From: LMUY01 sp965199005
Lineage (GTDB): Bacteria > Pseudomonadota > Alphaproteobacteria > Acetobacterales > Acetobacteraceae
Length of the DNA stretch: 64,000 bases
Assembly: GCA_965199005.1 (NCBI GenBank)
Contig: CBDAQK010000001.1
Location: 1,054,001 to 1,118,000 of the forward strand
Direction: 5' to 3'
Below the pieces are notes generated by a model. That model saw nothing but the letters and a program-made list of their open reading frames with translations, was not told where the DNA came from and made no database searches. Shown one piece after another: positions 52,411-61,756 of this stretch (its first letter is position 1; the number at the start of each line of letters is the position of its first letter). A program made the position numbers and the translations under genes.

Positions 52411-54087
52411 CTAGGCCGAGCCGGTGTCTTCGTTTCCGTCCTGCCGCATGCGGCTCGGCAGCAACTCCCCCCTATTTTCAAGCACCGGGTAAGCAGCCGC
52501 GGCGACCAGGTGGGAGTTCACCCGCTTCAAATCTCGCAGAAGCTCAAGGGTAAGCGACTGGGCCTCGGCCATTTCGGGGTGGCCCAGTCTCATCCGGTCG
52601 AGGTAGTTCTTCGTGGCCCGTCCCTCGATGTCACGGAACACCTCCTTCTCGGCGGCGAGCAGCCGGGCTGTCCTGGCGTCCTCGGTGACGAAGAGCGAGG
52701 CGGTAGTGCGCACATTTGCTGCCAATCGGTCGACCAGTTGCACGAGTTCGGCCTGGTCATCCTTGGGCAGGACGATGCCACGCTTGAACGCCCGGGACAC
52801 CAGCCCCAGCAGGTTGCGCTCCACCACCCCGCCGGCAAACTCCATATTCGTCGCGAAGGCCAAGATTTCCCGCGCCCGGCGGTGGTCGTCCGTCGTCATT
52901 GCCGCCGGGTCGAGCAGCGTCAGGTAGGATCGGATGGCGCCGGTCAATTTGTCGAGTATCTCGTCCATCCGCTTCGTCTCGGTCAACTGGCGCCTGTTTC
53001 CTTGAATAAACGTCTCGCGCAGCCCGGCGAGCATGGCTTCCAGCACATCGGCCAGCCGCAATGCCTCCCGGGCAGCGCCGCCGAGTGCCACGATCGGTGT
53101 TTCCGTGGCCGAGTGGTCTAGATAAATGGGGCGGGCTGGGTCGCCCAATTTGACCCGCGTCGGCAGCGCGCGCTGCAGCAAGGCGGCATAAGGCCGCAGC
53201 AGTGGGAGGAAGATGGCGGCAAGCGCCAGGTTGAACAAGGTGTGGAAATCGGCCACGGCCCGGGCGTTGTCCGGTTCGACCGTGACCATCAATCGGCCGA
53301 GATAGGGCAGTATGGGCAGCACCACGGCCACGCCAACCAGGCGATTGACGAGGTTGCCCAACGGGAGGCGCTTGGCCGCGGGGTCTTCGCCTGCGCCACC
53401 CTCCAGCACCGGATTCATTGCGGTGCCGAGATTGGCCCCCAGCACCAGGGCAAAGGCTGCATCGGGAGGCACCGTGCCCTTGGCCGCGAACGACATGACC
53501 AGCAGGATGACGGCGACCGAGGAATGGGCGGCCCAGGTGAGCCCGGCGGCGAGGATCACATCCAGCATGGGTTCGGTCGCGATCCCGCCGAGGAGAAGCC
53601 GTAGGCTCGGTTCGTCTTCGTAGGGCGTGAGCAGGTCGAGGAACTGATGCAGGGCCAGCAACACCAAGCCAAGGCCGATGAGCACGCGGCCGAAATCCCG
53701 TGGCCCTTCCGTGGCGCGCCGGAACATCAGCACGCCAATCAGGATGAGCGCGGGCGAGATTTGGGCCACGTTAAAGGAGAGCACCTGAACGATGAGGGTG
53801 GTGCCGACATTGGCCCCCAGCATGACGGAAAGGGCCGGAACCAAATCCACCAGGCCGCCGGCCGCGAAGCCCGTCAACATGAGTCCGGTGGCAGTGCTGC
53901 TTTGAAGGATGGCGGTCACACCCAGGCCCGCGAAGAACGCCCTCGCCCGGTTGCGGACCGCGGTGTCGAGAAAGCCGCGCAGCCGCACGCCAAATGCCCG
54001 TTGGACCCCCGTCTGGATCATGCGTATGCCCCAAAGCAGCAGGGCGACCGCTCCGGCGAGGCTGACAAGTGTGATCGGGAATTGCAT
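52411..54087 (-). CDS. Na/Pi-cotransporter family protein with PhoU-like domain
   Basis: The start at ATG 54087 (FPITLVSLAGAVALLLWGI) is favoured over the longer frame from 54243. About 558 residues: an N-terminal membrane half with two QSST-type repeats (VTAILQSSTATGLMLTGFAA; and HSSVAVILLVMSFAAKGTV with LGANLGTAMNPVLEGG), then a cytoplasmic PhoU-like helical half of about 200 residues. It probably carries phosphate with sodium. It is separated by 500 bp from the aminotransferase gene. Confidence 0.88.
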   Translation of the reverse strand: MQFPITLVSLAGAVALLLWGIRMIQTGVQRAFGVRLRGFLDTAVRNRARAFFAGLGVTAILQSSTATGLMLTGFAAGGLVDLVPALSVMLGANVGTTLIVQVLSFNVAQISPALILIGVLMFRRATEGPRDFGRVLIGLGLVLLALHQFLDLLTPYEDEPSLRLLLGGIATEPMLDVILAAGLTWAAHSSVAVILLVMSFAAKGTVPPDAAFALVLGANLGTAMNPVLEGGAGEDPAAKRLPLGNLVNRLVGVAVVLPILPYLGRLMVTVEPDNARAVADFHTLFNLALAAIFLPLLRPYAALLQRALPTRVKLGDPARPIYLDHSATETPIVALGGAAREALRLADVLEAMLAGLRETFIQGNRRQLTETKRMDEILDKLTGAIRSYLTLLDPAAMTTDDHRRAREILAFATNMEFAGGVVERNLLGLVSRAFKRGIVLPKDDQAELVQLVDRLAANVRTTASLFVTEDARTARLLAAEKEVFRDIEGRATKNYLDRMRLGHPEMAEAQSLTLELLRDLKRVNSHLVAAAAYPVLENRGELLPSRMRQDGNEDTGSA

Positions 54088-54346
54088 GACGCTGTTCACC
54101 TGCCGCAACGCCCGCATCACGCGGGAGGGATGGTTTAGCGGGACGCCGGTGACATCGGCAACATACGGATCTAACGGCTGTACAGGCGTGCAACTTTGTC
54201 TGGGTGGGGGAAGACCGTCAATGTAGGCGAACGTGCTGCGCATAAGAGAGCTGAAACCAGCCGTTCATGTGCCGCATATGCTGCTGCCGTAAGCCCGATG
54301 CCGGGCGCTAACAAACCTGCGCTGACTCGCTTCGTGACGGCGGGGG

Positions 54347-54535
54347 ATGTCGCCCGGGAGGCCAGTTGGGTGGCTGCCAGCGTTGGCGGCCGCCCTACAA
54401 CGCGCCCGGGACCCAGCCCGCACAGCCGTGATCGTCATCAACACGGACCCGATTGCCTCAACAGAGGCGAGGGCTGCCTGGTGGGATGTCGCGGTGCCGG
54501 AAATCGCCGAACGCTCGATGGAGACGACGGGTTAA
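54347..54535 (+). pseudogene. C-terminal remnant of iolD-like gene
   Basis: The frame reads ALAAALQRARDPARTAVIVI, then NTDPIASTEARAAWWDVAVPEI. This closely resembles the end of the TPP enzyme IolD (3D-(3,5/4)-trihydroxycyclohexane-1,2-dione hydrolase), where it is normally INTDPxATTEAGGAWWDVAVPEVS. More than 500 residues are missing upstream and the frame ends soon after. It is a short relic of inositol catabolism. The rest of 54088-54587 shows nothing recognisable. Confidence 0.6.
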
Positions 54536-54573
54536 GGCGAATGACCTGACATCAGCCGCAATCATCCCTTCGA

Positions 54574-54597
54574 CCCGGCCCGAACCTTCAGGCCGGG
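54574..54597 (-). terminator. Hairpin at end of aminotransferase gene
   Basis: CCCGGCC and GGCCGGG form a 7-bp GC stem with a 10-base loop, overlapping the stop codon of the minus-strand aminotransferase. There is no T-run after it, so intrinsic termination is uncertain. Confidence 0.3.
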
Positions 54598-55523
54598 ATG
54601 CGATCCAAATATTGCCGGACGAAATCACACCCGACCTCGGCGATGTAGGCGTCGATCAGCCGTTGCGTCACCGGGCCAGCCCCCATCCAGGACGCGCCAC
54701 CGACTTTCTGTCCGTCGAAAAGATGCACGGGCAGGATGCACAGGCTGGTCGAGGTCAGGAACATCTCGTCCGCATTGGCGGCGTCGAACAGGTCGATATC
54801 CGCCTCGGCGCAGGGAATCCCCAGTGTCCCGGCCAGATCGATGGTCATCTGGCGGCTGACACCGGGCAGCACGTAATGCTCGCGGGGAGTACGCATCTTG
54901 CCGTCGTGGACGATGAAGATGTTGCTGCCCTGCCCTTCGGCCAGATTGCCATTCTCATCCAGCAATAGCGGCCAGGCGTCCGGGTTGGTCGCCTTGATCG
55001 GCTGCGCAGCCACGATCATATTCATATAGTTGTTCATTTTCGCACGCGGGCTGAGCATGCTTGGCGCCGTGCGCCGGACCGTGGTGGTCATGACCTGCGC
55101 CCCGTCGCGATACATTTTCGCCCGTGCGGCGAGCGGTAGCGGGCTCACGTCGATCACCAAATTTGGCCCGGTATGCTCCCAGCCCTCGTCGCCCACCGCA
55201 TCGACGCCGCGGCTGATGCGCTGGGTCACCCACCAATCGCCATGGCTGGCACGCAGATGCTCGTTGCGGGCCACCACGTCCTCGGTGATCGCGACCATCT
55301 CCTTCGGCGATAGTCCCGGGTCGATCCGCACGTAGCGGAGCGAGCGGTAGAAGCGGTCGATATGCTCCGCCAGCCGGAATGGCACGCCGTTGAAGGTCCG
55401 GGTCATGTCGAATGCCCCGTCGCCGGATTTCCAGCTTTTGTCGCGGAAGGGAACCACCACCTGCCCCTCGGGCATAATGTTACCGTTGAACCAAGCCACG
55501 CGGGTATTGGCTAGCATCACCAT
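54588..55523 (-). CDS. Class IV PLP aminotransferase (branched-chain type)
   Basis: This 311-residue enzyme has fold-type IV landmarks: the PLP lysine Lys162 in SPRAKMNNYMN, and NLAEGQGSNIFIV (about residues 193-205) that binds the cofactor phosphate. FNGNIMP-like residues at the start and CILPVHLFDGQKVG near the end fit the branched-chain aminotransferase/D-amino acid transaminase group. It moves an amino group between an amino acid and 2-oxoglutarate. The ACT-domain gene 67 bp upstream may be cotranscribed. Confidence 0.9.
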   Translation of the reverse strand: MVMLANTRVAWFNGNIMPEGQVVVPFRDKSWKSGDGAFDMTRTFNGVPFRLAEHIDRFYRSLRYVRIDPGLSPKEMVAITEDVVARNEHLRASHGDWWVTQRISRGVDAVGDEGWEHTGPNLVIDVSPLPLAARAKMYRDGAQVMTTTVRRTAPSMLSPRAKMNNYMNMIVAAQPIKATNPDAWPLLLDENGNLAEGQGSNIFIVHDGKMRTPREHYVLPGVSRQMTIDLAGTLGIPCAEADIDLFDAANADEMFLTSTSLCILPVHLFDGQKVGGASWMGAGPVTQRLIDAYIAEVGCDFVRQYLDRIPA

Positions 55524-55590
55524 CTCACTGACCGTTCACGATGAAACGGAGCTTACAGGCGCCAACCCGCGTGGGAAGGGCCTTTCCACG

Positions 55591-55887
55591 TCAGGCGGCG
55601 TTCAGCCGGGGCGCGGCGCAGAGCACGACGGCCAGGCGCACCACGCCCACAACCTGGCGCAAATTGCCTTCGACCACATGGAGCATGTCGGATGGCATCG
55701 CATCCATGCCTACTTCGACGACGAGGCTCGCGCCTTCGCGCCGGCTGCGCACCCGGTCCGGGACCAGGCCGCGGCGCGCGAAAGGGGCCAGCAGACGGGG
55801 GAGCAGGCCGGGCTCGGCTTCGGCCGTCATTTCGAATCGGACGGGTCTGTACGCGGGGTCAGACGGCAGCGTTTGCATGGGATGCAC
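55591..55887 (-). CDS. Small ACT-domain protein (IlvM-like)
   Basis: Up to 98 residues from ATG 55887 (or 55878). The sequence FEMTAEAEPGLLPRLLAPFARRG, read in two parts around residues 18-40, followed by LVVEVGMDAMPSDMLHVVEG and LRQVVGVVRLAVV, is a single ACT domain as in acetolactate synthase small subunits. It has no large-subunit partner here. It may bind an amino acid and regulate the aminotransferase coded downstream. Confidence 0.78.
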   Translation of the reverse strand: MHPMQTLPSDPAYRPVRFEMTAEAEPGLLPRLLAPFARRGLVPDRVRSRREGASLVVEVGMDAMPSDMLHVVEGNLRQVVGVVRLAVVLCAAPRLNAA

Positions 55888-56094
55888 TTTCGGTCAGGAA
55901 TGGGAGGGGCAACGATCCGGCTGCCGAACCCCGACGCGTCGCGCGCGAGCCCGGCTAGGCAGCCGGGGTGATAATTCGCGTCGCGCCTGTGAACCGAAAA
56001 TGCATAGCGAAGATGCTAGCGGCTGGCACCGCCGCGCGTCCCCTGCGTTTTGAGCAACCCTGCCTCACGAACGACGGGCCCGTTTCCCGCAGGT

Positions 56095-57282
56095 TCAACT
56101 GCCGAGTTCCTCCGCCACCAGGCTCGCCCAGTAACGCACCCCAAGCGGCAGGATGGCGTCGTTGAAATCGTAGTGCGGCGTGTGGACGTTGTGGAATCGT
56201 CCCTCCGTGCCTGTGCCATTACCGATCATCATCATCATACCGGGTTTCTTTTCGAGCATGAACGACAGGTCTTCTCCCGCGGTGATCGGGGTCATCGCGT
56301 CGTCGACTGCGTCGTGGCCGACGATGGCGCGCGCCGCCTTCACGGCCACGCCCACCTGTTCCGCGGCGTTGACAAGCGGGGGGTAGTTGCGCTCGTAGAC
56401 GACGGTGCCCTCGCAGCCTTGCGCCTCGGCGAAGCAGCGTGCCAGCTCACCCAGGCGGCGTTCCAGCAGGTCGCGAATCGCGGGCAGATAGCTGCGGGCG
56501 GTGCCTTCGACGACGACCTGCGACGGCATGACGTTGCCAGCCCCCGTCTGGCCGGCCAGGATATGGCCGATCGAGAGCACGGCGGTCTGCAACGCGGGGA
56601 CGTTGCGCCCGATGATCCCCTGCACGCCGAGGATGAAGTGAGCGAGCGGGATGGTCGGGTCGGTGCCGAGATGTGGCGCCGAGCCGCCATGGCCGCCGGT
56701 GCCGCTAAACGTGGCAACCCACCGGTCGGCGGCAGCCAGCATGGGGCCGGGCCTGGTGGCAAAGGTTCCGATCTCGTAGCCGGGCTTGTTGTGCAAGCCA
56801 TACACAGCGTCACAGGGGAAGCGGTCGAACAACCCCTCCTCCACCATGATCCGGCCGCCGCCCTGCCCTTCCTCGCCGGGCTGAAATATGAAATGCACCG
56901 TTCCCGCGAAATCCGGGTGCTCTTTCAAATAGCGGGCCGCACCCAGCAACATGGCGGTATGCCCGTCATGGCCGCAGGCGTGCATGCAGCCGGGCGTTTC
57001 CGAGGCGTAAGGTAGCTCGGTCTTCTCCTGCAATGGCAGCGCGTCCATATCGGCCCGCAGCGCAATCGCCCGTTGGCCCGGGCGGCGTCCGGTCACCGTT
57101 GCGACCACGCCCGTCCGCGCCAGGCCGACATCGGTGTCGATACCCCAGGACCGCAACGTGTCGGCCACCAGCCGGGACGTGCGGACCTCCTCAAGGCCGA
57201 GTTCGGGATGGCGGTGGATGTCGCGCCGGATGGCTGTCAGCTCTTCGGTGTACGACGCGATTGCATCGAGGTCGATCTTCAT
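56095..57282 (-). CDS. M20-family amidohydrolase (HipO/AbgB-like)
   Basis: The ATG at 57282, with GGAGCGAG upstream, gives 395 residues; a longer frame overlaps the divergent selO gene. Metal-site residues are Cys103 and His105 (HACGHDGHTAMLLG), Glu137-Glu138 (QPGEEGQGGG), His164 and the late TAGEDLSFML. The C103 pattern marks the hippurate hydrolase/N-acyl-amino-acid hydrolase branch. It hydrolyses an N-acyl or amide bond in the cytoplasm. It is divergent from selO. Confidence 0.92.
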   Translation of the reverse strand: MKIDLDAIASYTEELTAIRRDIHRHPELGLEEVRTSRLVADTLRSWGIDTDVGLARTGVVATVTGRRPGQRAIALRADMDALPLQEKTELPYASETPGCMHACGHDGHTAMLLGAARYLKEHPDFAGTVHFIFQPGEEGQGGGRIMVEEGLFDRFPCDAVYGLHNKPGYEIGTFATRPGPMLAAADRWVATFSGTGGHGGSAPHLGTDPTIPLAHFILGVQGIIGRNVPALQTAVLSIGHILAGQTGAGNVMPSQVVVEGTARSYLPAIRDLLERRLGELARCFAEAQGCEGTVVYERNYPPLVNAAEQVGVAVKAARAIVGHDAVDDAMTPITAGEDLSFMLEKKPGMMMMIGNGTGTEGRFHNVHTPHYDFNDAILPLGVRYWASLVAEELGS

Positions 57283-57403
57283 TGTTACTCGCTCCATCAC
57301 GGGTGTCGAACGGCTGGAGGGCATCCTACGCCGCCAGGACGCCATGCGCAGCTTGGAATACGCCTCGGCGACAGCCATATCTGGATGCCCGAGGATCGTC
57401 CGC

Positions 57404-58858
57404 ATGCCCCCTGCCATCGCCTTCGACAACACCTACGCGCGCTTGCCAGCACGCTTCTTTGCCCGGGTCCAACCCACGAAAGTGGCGTCGCCCCGCATCA
57501 TCAGCGTAAACCAGCGCTTGGCAGAGGTTTTGGGGATCAATCCCGCCTTGCTCTGCGGACCCGAAGGCGCGGCGTTGCTGTGCGGCAACCGAGTCCCAGA
57601 GGGGGCGGAGCCGATCGCGCAAGCCTATGCCGGACATCAGTTCGGCGGGTTCTCGCCCCAGCTTGGCGACGGCAGGGCGGTTCTGCTGGGCGAGATTGTG
57701 GGCCAGGACGGCGTCCGGCGGGACATTCAGCTGAAGGGGGCCGGACCGACGCCGTTCTCCCGCCGGGGGGACGGACGTGCGGCATTGGGCCCGGTGCTGC
57801 GGGAATACCTCATCAGCGAGGCCATGGCGGCGCTGGGCATCCCCACCACGCGCGCCCTGGCGGCGGTGACCACGGGGGAGCGCGTCTATCGCGAAACGGC
57901 ACTGCCCGGCGGCGTGTTCACCCGTGTCGCGGCGAGCCACATCCGGGTGGGCACGTTCCAGTATTTCGCCGCGCGCGGCGATGTGGACGGGATCCGCACC
58001 CTCGCCGACTATGTCATCGCGCGGCACTACCCCGAGGCGGCTGCGGCGGCAAACCCGTATCGCGCCTTGCTCGACGGGATCATCGCCCGGCAGGCGGCGC
58101 TGATCCCGCAATGGCTGATGGTCGGCTTTATCCACGGGGTGATGAACACGGACAATATGGCCGTATCAGGTGAGACGATCGACTACGGTCCCTGCGCCTT
58201 TATGGACGTCTATGACCCGGCCGCCGTGTTCAGTTCTATCGACGAAGGTGCCCGCTACGCCTACTCGAAACAGCCTGCGATTGCGTTTTGGAACCTGACC
58301 CGGTTGGCAGAAGCGCTGTTGCCCCTGCTGGCCGAAACGCAGGAGGCCGGAGTGGAGGTGGCGCAGGATGCGCTGGCCCCGTTCGGTCCGCGTTTCGAGG
58401 CTGGCTATCTAGATCGGCTACGGCAAAAGATAGGGCTCGGGGCGGCAGAGGACGGTGCGTTGGCACGGGACCTACTGCTGCGCATGGCGATGAACGGCGC
58501 GGACTTCACGCTGACCTTCCGGCGCTTGTGCGACGCAGCCGAAGGGCCAGAAGGCGACGCCGCCGTACGGGCGCTGTTCGCCGACGGGGCGGTTTATGAC
58601 GAATGGGCGGTGCGTTGGCGGGAGCGTTTGCAGCCTGGTGCCGCCGCTTCCATGCGAGGCGTCAACCCGGCGGTCATCCCACGCAACCACCTCGTCGAGG
58701 AGGCAATCACGGCCGCCGTCCGACGTGACGAGTTCGGACCGTTCGAGGCACTGCTGGAGGCGACGGCACATCCATACGAGGACCGCCCAGACGGGGACCG
58801 CTTCGTGGCCCCGCCCGAGGTCGTCGATCCGTATTATCAGACGTTCTGCGGGACCTGA
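57404..58858 (+). CDS. selO: Protein adenylyltransferase SelO
   Basis: The ATG at 57404 with GAGGA upstream gives 484 residues. SelO is a pseudokinase-fold enzyme that transfers AMP to Ser, Thr or Tyr of redox proteins. Visible motifs are AGHQFGGFSPQLGDGRAVLLG (in two parts, residues 76-96), Lys111 in LKGAGPTPFSRRGDGRAAL, Glu134, and NTDNMAVSGETIDYGP with Asp250 and Asp260. The C-terminus ends DPYYQTFCGT with a cysteine where some homologues carry selenocysteine or Cys for redox control. Confidence 0.95.
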   Translation: MPPAIAFDNTYARLPARFFARVQPTKVASPRIISVNQRLAEVLGINPALLCGPEGAALLCGNRVPEGAEPIAQAYAGHQFGGFSPQLGDGRAVLLGEIVGQDGVRRDIQLKGAGPTPFSRRGDGRAALGPVLREYLISEAMAALGIPTTRALAAVTTGERVYRETALPGGVFTRVAASHIRVGTFQYFAARGDVDGIRTLADYVIARHYPEAAAAANPYRALLDGIIARQAALIPQWLMVGFIHGVMNTDNMAVSGETIDYGPCAFMDVYDPAAVFSSIDEGARYAYSKQPAIAFWNLTRLAEALLPLLAETQEAGVEVAQDALAPFGPRFEAGYLDRLRQKIGLGAAEDGALARDLLLRMAMNGADFTLTFRRLCDAAEGPEGDAAVRALFADGAVYDEWAVRWRERLQPGAAASMRGVNPAVIPRNHLVEEAITAAVRRDEFGPFEALLEATAHPYEDRPDGDRFVAPPEVVDPYYQTFCGT

Positions 58859-58946
58859 ACGGGGCGTCGGACACTGACATAGTATCGCCGCTCCTATCCG
58901 TTCTCCAGCGTCGAGGCCCTGACCGCCTGCTGCAGCAGCGCAGGCG

Positions 58947-59903
58947 TCACGCGGCCCTCCGAAAGGCGTCCAAGCTGCCGGCGCGCAGCAACTCGCTCGG
59001 TAGTGTGTGCCCGACGATCGATTCCGCCATGCGCCCGACGTCGATCAGGGCGTCGAGATCGATGCCCGTCTGGATGCCCATTTCTGTGCAGAGCAGCACC
59101 AACTCTTCGGTGCAGATGTTCCCCGCCGCGCCCTTTTGGCCGGCGAAGGGACAGCCCCCAAGACCGCCCACAGTCGCGTCGAACTGGGCTACGCCCATGC
59201 GCAGCGCGGCCAACGCATTGGCAACTGCCAACCCCCGCGTGTCGTGCAAATGCAGGCGCAGTGGAATGTCTGGCCAGCGGCTGCGCACGTCACCCAAGAC
59301 GCGCTCGATCCGATGCGGCGCGGCCCACCCCATGGTGTCGGCCAAGGAGATGTCGGTGATCTCGGCCCCAAATTCAGCGGCGATGCCAAACCCATCTTCG
59401 AGCGCGCTGATGACTTGCGCCGACGTGATGTCACCCTGGTAGTTGCAGCCAAACGCAGCCATGACGCCAATCCGCTTGACCGGAACACCGGCCGCGACAT
59501 GCGCCATTGTCATGGTGCGCATTGCCTCCAGGTTTTCTGCATGGGTCCGATTCAGGTTCTTCTGCGTGAACGCCTCGGATGCGGTTAGCGAAATGGAGCC
59601 GGTCAGGGTCAGCTTGCCGCGGAACGCCAGTGCCCGATCCAGGCCCCTGCCGTTGAACCAGAGGGCTGTGTATTGCACGCCGGGTTTAGCAGTAAAGCCT
59701 GCGATCACTTGTTCCGCATCGGCCCATCCAGGCACGAGACGGGCGTTGACAAACGAACAGACCTGGATGTCCCGCAAGCCCGTTTCCGCCAAGCCCTCGG
59801 TCAAGCGTATCTTGTCGGCCGTTGTGATCGGGCCGGGCTCGATCTGAAATCCCTCCCGCGGCCCTTCCTCGTGGATGTGCACGTGGCTCGGAAGATCGGA
59901 CAT
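58947..59903 (-). CDS. Hydroxymethylglutaryl-CoA lyase-family protein
   Basis: The ATG at 59903 has AAAGGGG upstream. The 318-residue TIM barrel shows EEGPREGFQ (Arg16 and Glu17, catalytic), ITDISLADTMGWA, RLHLHDTRGLAVAN (metal histidines) and the G-loop GGLGGCPFAGQKGAAGN with its conserved cysteine. HMG-CoA lyases split HMG-CoA to acetyl-CoA and acetoacetate in leucine breakdown; close relatives act on citramalyl-CoA-like substrates. No leucine-degradation partners are nearby. Confidence 0.92.
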   Translation of the reverse strand: MSDLPSHVHIHEEGPREGFQIEPGPITTADKIRLTEGLAETGLRDIQVCSFVNARLVPGWADAEQVIAGFTAKPGVQYTALWFNGRGLDRALAFRGKLTLTGSISLTASEAFTQKNLNRTHAENLEAMRTMTMAHVAAGVPVKRIGVMAAFGCNYQGDITSAQVISALEDGFGIAAEFGAEITDISLADTMGWAAPHRIERVLGDVRSRWPDIPLRLHLHDTRGLAVANALAALRMGVAQFDATVGGLGGCPFAGQKGAAGNICTEELVLLCTEMGIQTGIDLDALIDVGRMAESIVGHTLPSELLRAGSLDAFRRAA

Positions 59904-59972
59904 GGATGAGGCCCCTTTCAGAGCATGCACCCGACTCTGAGCCGCCCTTCGGCATTGTCAACTCGGCACCGA

Positions 59973-60464
59973 TCAGAAATGGACGACCCATCCCGCGTGA
60001 TGGCCAAGCAACCGCCAGCCGACCAGCCCGACCAGCGCCAGCACGATGATCGGCTCCATCGGTGATCCGGTTCGGCAGATGGGCAGAGACCAAATCCAGC
60101 GAAGTGGCCATCCGAGTCGCAAGCCTGCGGGCGTCAGCAGGTCGGCACCGAGGTGTGAGAGATAGCCGATGACCACGCCCCAAACCGCAAGCCGACGATA
60201 CCCAGCATACTGCAGCACCAACATCAGTGCGACCACCGCGAGGGCGGAGTGAGTGACGCCGCGGTGACCGAGGAGCCTGGAAATACCCGTCGATAGGGGC
60301 CTCATGCGGCGGCCGAGCCAGGATTTCGGGTGGTCGATATCCGGTAATAACGAACCGGCAAGGGTTAGGCTAAGTAGGATTGGATCCAGCGGATTGGCAT
60401 GCAGCAGGGGCGCCACGCTGATCCATGCCGCGCCCCCGACCACAACATGGGATTTCGCCATCAT
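59973..60464 (-). CDS. YdjM/DUF457-like membrane metal-dependent hydrolase family protein
   Basis: This 163-residue protein has four hydrophobic segments and the histidine/aspartate motifs of the family: MAKSHVVVGGAAW, LAGSLLPDIDHPKSWLGRR, GHRGVTHSAL and GYLSHLGADLLTPAGL. Homologues include LexA-regulated inner-membrane YdjM. The substrate is unknown; the motif suggests a membrane metal enzyme. An 18-base inverted repeat lies about 80 bp upstream. Confidence 0.85.
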   Translation of the reverse strand: MMAKSHVVVGGAAWISVAPLLHANPLDPILLSLTLAGSLLPDIDHPKSWLGRRMRPLSTGISRLLGHRGVTHSALAVVALMLVLQYAGYRRLAVWGVVIGYLSHLGADLLTPAGLRLGWPLRWIWSLPICRTGSPMEPIIVLALVGLVGWRLLGHHAGWVVHF

Positions 60465-60542
60465 CTCGGAGGATTCCCACGCTCGCTAGACAAACTGCCG
60501 TGCATGCCGTTCCGCTTTCTGCCGACCTGGCCCAAACAGGAC

Positions 60543-60560
60543 TGCATCAAATCTGATGCA
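60543..60560. promoter_or_regulatory. Inverted repeat upstream of YdjM-like gene
   Basis: TGCATCA-AATC-TGATGCA is a perfect 7-4-7 inverted repeat about 80 bp upstream of the start at 60464. It could be a repressor site or a small hairpin. The half-site TGCATCA also occurs at 47727, before the MmgE/PrpD gene. Confidence 0.3.
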
Positions 60561-60650
60561 CGATCAAGCTGCTTGAGGGCAATCATGCGGTTCGTCGAGT
60601 TGGTGTGCCGAAGCTCGCCGCAGCGAAAGTCACGCCGCGGCGGGGCCGGG

Positions 60651-61472
60651 TCAGGTCTTCAGGAAGGCGAGCAGGTCGGCGTTGATCTGCTCGGCATTCG
60701 TGGTGGGCATTCCGTGCGGCAATCCTGGATAGGCCTTGAGCGTGGCATGCTTGAGGAGCTTGGCTGATAGCGGCGCTGCATCCGCAAACGGTACGATCTG
60801 GTCATCCTCTCCATGCATGACGAGCGTGGCCACTTCGATCCTCTTCAGGTCGGCCGTGAAGTCTGTTTCCGAGAAGGCTTTGATGCAGTCGTATTGCGCC
60901 TTGACGCCGCCCATCATTCCCTGCCGCCACCAATTTTCGCGCACACCCTCGGAGATCTTCGCGCCCGGCCGGTTGTAGCCATAGAACGGCAGGGTGATAT
61001 CCTTGTAGAATTGTGCCCGGTTGAAGGCTGTGCCCGCGCGGATTTCGTCGAAGACGCTGATCGGCAGACCACCCGGGTTGCTGTCGCTTTTCACCATGAT
61101 TGGCGGCACGGCGCTGATGAGCACTGCCTTGGCCACCCGGCCATGGCCATGCTGCGCCACGTAACGCGCGACCTCACCACCGCCGGTGGAGTGACCGACA
61201 TGAATGGCGCCGCGGAGATCCAGGGCTGCGGTGAGCTCCGCGACGTCGGCCGCGTACGTATCCATCTCGTTGCCCGTCGAGGTCTGGCTGGACCGCCCAT
61301 GTCCGCGGCGGTCATGGGCGATGACCCGGTAGCCATGTTGCAAGAAGTACATCATCTGCCCGTCCCAGTCATCCGCCGAGAGCGGCCAGCCGTGGTGGAA
61401 AACGATCGGCTGGCCGGTACCCCAATCCTTGTAGAAGATGGTCGTTCCGTCCTTGGTGGTGATCGTGCTCAT
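60651..61472 (-). CDS. Alpha/beta hydrolase (non-heme chloroperoxidase/arylesterase-like)
   Basis: The ATG at 61472 gives 273 residues. The nucleophile is Ser95 in GHSTGGG, the acid lies in MHGEDDQIVPF (Asp near residue 226) and the base in GLPHGMP near the end. HHGWPLSADDWDGQM and AHDRRGHGRSS are typical of the group of cofactor-free haloperoxidases/perhydrolases that mostly act as esterases. It is a cytoplasmic enzyme with no linked genes. The 284 bp upstream hold no recognisable gene. Confidence 0.92.
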   Translation of the reverse strand: MSTITTKDGTTIFYKDWGTGQPIVFHHGWPLSADDWDGQMMYFLQHGYRVIAHDRRGHGRSSQTSTGNEMDTYAADVAELTAALDLRGAIHVGHSTGGGEVARYVAQHGHGRVAKAVLISAVPPIMVKSDSNPGGLPISVFDEIRAGTAFNRAQFYKDITLPFYGYNRPGAKISEGVRENWWRQGMMGGVKAQYDCIKAFSETDFTADLKRIEVATLVMHGEDDQIVPFADAAPLSAKLLKHATLKAYPGLPHGMPTTNAEQINADLLAFLKT

Positions 61473-61756
61473 GGCAGGAGATCCTTGTGTGGTGTGCGAG
61501 GAGGGGTGCGGGATGGGGCGGTCGAGGCGGTTCCAAAGGCGGCACGACAGCGGCGGCATCCATTCGCCGGCTCAAACGGAGCGGCGGTTTGGCATCGCCA
61601 ATTGGGAATAGCTCTGGTCACGCCTTTGCTCCGTCCATGCGGTAGGAGCGCCACGCTCCGCCTGGAGCCACTATCCCCCCGGACACCCAACACCGTGAGT
61701 GAAGCAATGGGAAATGGTGTGAAGACGTATGCCGGAGCCCACGCGCCGGACTTCAG

